Assembly: GCA_039923155.1 (NCBI GenBank)
Contig: JBDTDI010000223.1
Location: forward strand, 1-8,983
Source: Rhodococcus_D sp039923155
GTDB taxonomy: Bacteria; Actinomycetota; Actinomycetes; Mycobacteriales; Mycobacteriaceae
DNA length: 8,983 nt
Direction: 5' to 3'
In this document: piece by piece, positions 6,778-8,983 of the stretch
Layout of the letters: every line of letters starts with the position of its first letter
How positions within the stretch are numbered: position 1 is the stretch's first letter
Notes under the pieces: model-generated
Told to the model about the DNA's origin: nothing
The model's input: only the letters and a program-made list of their open reading frames with translations
The model's database searches: none
Made by a program: the position numbers and the translations under genes

Positions 6778-7310
6778 GCCCCGTGGTGGTGCTGGTCGGG
6801 CCCCCGGGCGCCGGCAAGTCCACCGTCGCCCGCAAGGTCGGCACCCGGCTCTCGCTCGCCGTCCTGGACACCGACGCCGTCGTCGAGGCCGTCGCCGGAC
6901 GTCGGGTCGCCGACATCTTCACCACCGACGGTGAGGACGCCTTCCGTGCGATGGAGGAGCAGGCCGTCACCGACTCGCTCAGCTCCCACGACGGGGTGCT
7001 GAGCCTCGGTGGGGGAGCGGTGCTCTCCGCCCGGACCCGCGCCGCTCTGCACGGGCACCTCGTCGTGCTGCTCGAGGTGGGCATGACCGAAGGCATCCGT
7101 CGCACCGGGATGGGCACCACCCGCCCCCTGCTGGCCGGGATCAACCCGCGGGCCACCTACCGCGCGCTGCTCGAGGCCCGCATGCCGCTGTACCGGGAGG
7201 TCGCCACCCACGTGGTGAACACCGACCGGCGCAGCCCCGGCTCGGTCGCCGCCGATGTCGCCGCCCTCGTGCACCCCGAGCCCGGCGTGGGAGAGGATGG
7301 ACAACCATGA
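6774..7310 (+). CDS. aroK: Shikimate kinase
   Basis: Phosphorylates the 3-hydroxyl of shikimate with ATP. The 178 residues fit the family, and the substrate and nucleotide residues fall at the same numbers as in the well-studied mycobacterial enzyme: Walker A GPPGAGKST (Lys15, Ser16), DTD (Asp32, Asp34), Arg58 in DAFRAMEE, Gly79-Gly81 in LSLGGGA, lid Arg117 in TGMGTTRPLL, and Arg136 in EARMPLYREV. The GTG start overlaps the aroC stop as GTGA, and the stop overlaps the aroB ATG as ATGA, so translation is probably coupled along the operon. All catalytic positions are intact. Confidence 0.96.
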   Translation: MSPVVVLVGPPGAGKSTVARKVGTRLSLAVLDTDAVVEAVAGRRVADIFTTDGEDAFRAMEEQAVTDSLSSHDGVLSLGGGAVLSARTRAALHGHLVVLLEVGMTEGIRRTGMGTTRPLLAGINPRATYRALLEARMPLYREVATHVVNTDRRSPGSVAADVAALVHPEPGVGEDGQP

Positions 7311-8416
7311 GCGAACCGGTGCGGGTCCAGGTAACGGCCGAAACCCCTTACGACGTGGTGATCGGCCGCGGCCTGCTCACCGAGCTGACCGACGCCCTGG
7401 CCGGCACCACCACCGTCGCGATCATCCACCAACCCTCGCTGATCACCACCGCCGAGGCGGTCCGGGCGGCGCTGGAGCAGACCGGGGTGGACGCGCACCG
7501 GGTCGAGATCCCCGACGCCGAGGACGGCAAGGACCTCGCGGTGGCCGGGTTCTGCTGGGAGGTGCTGGGCCGCATCGGTCTCAACCGGCAGGACGCGGTG
7601 ATCTCCCTGGGCGGGGGAGCGGCCACCGACCTGGCCGGGTTCGTCGCCGCCACGTGGATGCGGGGCGTGCGGGTGGTGCACGTGCCCACCACGCTGCTGG
7701 GCATGGTCGACGCGGCCGTCGGCGGCAAGGCCGGCATCAACACCGAGGCCGGGAAGAACCTGGTCGGCGCCTTCCACTCGCCGTCGGCCGTGCTGGTGGA
7801 CCTCGCGACCCTGGAGACGCTGCCGCCGCTGGAGATCGTCGCCGGGATGGCGGAGATCATCAAGGCCGGCTTCCTGCACGACCCGCGCATCCTCGAGCTC
7901 GTCGAGGCCGATCCGTCCGCCGCGCTGGACCCCACCGGCGACGTGCTGCCCGAGCTGGTGAGGCGCGCCATCACCTACAAGGCCGAGGTGGTCTCCGGCG
8001 ACCTCCGGGAGGCCGGTCGCCGTGAGGAGCTGAACTACGGGCACACCCTGGCCCACGCCATCGAGCGCCGAGAGCGCTACCGCTGGCGCCACGGCGCGGC
8101 GGTCAGCGTCGGGCTGGTGTTCGCCGCCGAGCTGGCGCGGCTGGCCGGGCGTCTGGACGACGCCACCGCCGACCGGCACGCCGCCGTCCTCGCCTCGGTG
8201 GGTCTGCCCACCACCTACGACGCCGACGCCCTGCCCCAGCTGTTGGAGGGCATGCGCACCGACAAGAAGAGCCGCTCCGGGGTGCTGCGGTTCGTCGTCC
8301 TCGACGGCCTCGCCCGCCCCGGCCGTCTCGAGGGCCCCGACCCGTCGCTGCTCGCCGCGGCGTACTCGGCGGTGGCCCGCGAACCGGGAACGTCCAGCAC
8401 CGGGGTGCTGCTGTGA
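7307..8416 (+). CDS. aroB: 3-dehydroquinate synthase
   Basis: Cyclises DAHP (3-deoxy-D-arabino-heptulosonate 7-phosphate) to 3-dehydroquinate, using NAD and a divalent metal, usually zinc. The protein has 369 residues, normal for the family. The NAD-binding glycine stretch SLGGGAATDLAGF covers residues ~100-112, followed by VPTTLLGMVDAAVGGKAGIN. Expected metal ligands are Glu183 (GMAEIIKAGF), His246 (NYGHTLAHAIE) and His262 (RWRHGAAVS), all present. The segment AIERRERYRWRHGAAVS is characteristic of actinobacterial AroB. The ATG start overlaps the aroK stop as ATGA, and the stop overlaps the aroQ GTG as GTGA. A purine-rich GGGAGAGGA tract at 7288-7296 lies 10 nt upstream and can act as Shine-Dalgarno. 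Confidence 0.97.
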   Translation: MSEPVRVQVTAETPYDVVIGRGLLTELTDALAGTTTVAIIHQPSLITTAEAVRAALEQTGVDAHRVEIPDAEDGKDLAVAGFCWEVLGRIGLNRQDAVISLGGGAATDLAGFVAATWMRGVRVVHVPTTLLGMVDAAVGGKAGINTEAGKNLVGAFHSPSAVLVDLATLETLPPLEIVAGMAEIIKAGFLHDPRILELVEADPSAALDPTGDVLPELVRRAITYKAEVVSGDLREAGRREELNYGHTLAHAIERRERYRWRHGAAVSVGLVFAAELARLAGRLDDATADRHAAVLASVGLPTTYDADALPQLLEGMRTDKKSRSGVLRFVVLDGLARPGRLEGPDPSLLAAAYSAVAREPGTSSTGVLL

Positions 8417-8859
8417 ACCGGGTTCTCGTGCTGAACGGCCCGAACCTCGGGCGCCTAGGGCGACGCCAGCCCGAGGTCTACGGCGCCACCACCTACGACG
8501 ACCTGGTGGCGCTGTGCGAGCGCACCGGCACCGAGCTGGGCCTGCAGGTCGACGTCCGTCAGAGCGACGACGAGGTGCAGCTGCTGGGGTGGGTGCACGG
8601 CGCGGCCGACGCAGGGGAGCCGGTGGTGCTCAACGCCGGGGGCCTCACCCACACCTCGGTGGTGCTGCGCGACGCCTGCGCCGAGCTGAGGGCGCCGTGG
8701 GTGGAGGTTCACATCTCCAACGTTCATGCGCGCGAAGGGTTCCGGGCGCACTCCTACCTCTCGGCCATCGCCACCGGCAGCATCGTCGGGCTCGGCGTCA
8801 CCGGCTACGTGCTGGCCCTGCGGTTCCTTGCCGAGCACTCAGCAGCGCCCGTTCGGTGA
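8413..8859 (+). CDS. aroQ: Type II 3-dehydroquinate dehydratase
   Basis: Dehydrates 3-dehydroquinate to 3-dehydroshikimate. The 148 residues and all motifs are those of the small dodecameric type II enzyme, unrelated to type I (AroD). The N-terminus VLVLNGPNLGRLGRRQPEVYG carries the active-loop Arg18 and catalytic Tyr23. The substrate-binding segment LNAGGLTHTS has Asn74 and His80. VHISNVHAREGFRAHSYLS carries the general acid His100, Arg107 and Arg111. The start is GTG 8413 within a GTGA overlap with aroB. It is the last gene of the aro cluster here. Its final 62 nt are also the antisense end of the convergent gene on the minus strand. Confidence 0.97.
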   Translation: MNRVLVLNGPNLGRLGRRQPEVYGATTYDDLVALCERTGTELGLQVDVRQSDDEVQLLGWVHGAADAGEPVVLNAGGLTHTSVVLRDACAELRAPWVEVHISNVHAREGFRAHSYLSAIATGSIVGLGVTGYVLALRFLAEHSAAPVR

Positions 8860-8983
8860 GCGTGCGCACGAGGTGGCGACGGTAGGGGACACCGCCGTGC
8901 ATGTCGGCCGACGGCGAGGTTCCTTCGTCGGCCACTGCGGCAGCCTCCGCCGCTGAAGCACCCTGGGCCAGCGCCTGCTCGGT
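8798..8983 (-). CDS. C-terminus of a CoxM/CutM-type FAD-binding subunit (partial)
   Basis: The minus-strand frame is open from the right edge and gives 61 C-terminal residues ending at TGA 8800-8798. It has no start in the window. The sequence runs VADEGTSPSADMHGG, then VPYRRHLVRTLTERALLSA. This resembles the C-terminal domain of the FAD-binding (medium) subunits of the CO dehydrogenase/xanthine dehydrogenase family, where a motif like PSxDxHGxxxYRRHLxxxLxxRAL closes the protein. Such a subunit would pass electrons between FAD and the iron-sulfur and molybdenum subunits, whose genes would be expected farther right. The substrate cannot be inferred from this fragment. The last 62 nt overlap aroQ tail to tail. 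The extra RQGTAGPARSR tail past the motif lies inside that overlap and may reflect a lost earlier stop. Confidence 0.75.
   Translation of the reverse strand, partial: TEQALAQGASAAEAAAVADEGTSPSADMHGGVPYRRHLVRTLTERALLSARQGTAGPARSR

Noticed and set aside
7157..8179. 340-codon minus-strand open frame opposite aroB
   Set aside because: It lies antisense to a fully conserved gene and has no recognisable domain. It is a shadow of GC codon bias.
1..8983. CRISPR array, tRNA/rRNA, IS element or phage genes
   Set aside because: No regularly spaced repeats, tRNA-like T-arm or CCA end, transposase or integrase motifs, or paired terminal inverted repeats were seen on reading both strands.

Overview
The window is very GC-rich and densely coding, with frequent GTG and TTG starts. 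Its proteins look actinobacterial: a RecB/RecD pair of the RecBCD type, a GAF-ANTAR regulator, and AroC/K/B/Q enzymes whose motifs closely resemble the mycobacterial and pseudonocardial versions. I would place it in the Actinomycetota, perhaps near Mycobacteriales or Pseudonocardiales. The genus cannot be read from this sequence.

Layout. (1) Positions 3-3823 (+) hold the end of a recBCD operon: the C-terminal ~688 residues of RecB, then complete RecD, joined by a TTGA stop/start overlap. recC and the start of recB should lie to the left. (2) Positions 3824-4753 are a decayed stretch. It has an orphan ribbon-helix-helix antitoxin-like N-terminus (TTG start, no toxin partner) whose open frame runs on into the wreck of a VOC/glyoxalase-like gene. 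That wreck is broken by several frame changes, one of them caused by a triplicated 8-bp unit. About 290 bp with no recognisable gene follow. (3) Positions 4754-5523 (-) encode a GAF-ANTAR protein that matches its family from end to end only if one G is restored in a G4 run, so it is either a recent frameshift or a base-calling error. (4) Positions 5587-8859 (+) are an intact shikimate operon, aroC-aroK-aroB-aroQ, in which every junction is a 4-nt ATGA or GTGA overlap. (5) A convergent partial gene enters from the right on the minus strand (8798-8983). It looks like the C-terminus of a CoxM/CutM-type FAD-binding subunit of a molybdenum hydroxylase, and its last 62 nt lie antisense to the end of aroQ.

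How the genes work together. RecB and RecD are two of the three subunits of the double-strand-break helicase-nuclease. AroB and AroQ catalyse early steps of the shikimate pathway, AroK phosphorylates shikimate, and AroC makes chorismate, the precursor of aromatic amino acids, folate and menaquinone. The GAF-ANTAR gene is divergent from aroC across only 63 bp, so their promoters are packed together. aroC has no Shine-Dalgarno sequence and is probably leaderless.

I found no convincing undescribed system. The points most worth checking are the single-base lesion in the ANTAR gene, the antitoxin/VOC remnant stretch, and the unlisted convergent gene overlapping aroQ.
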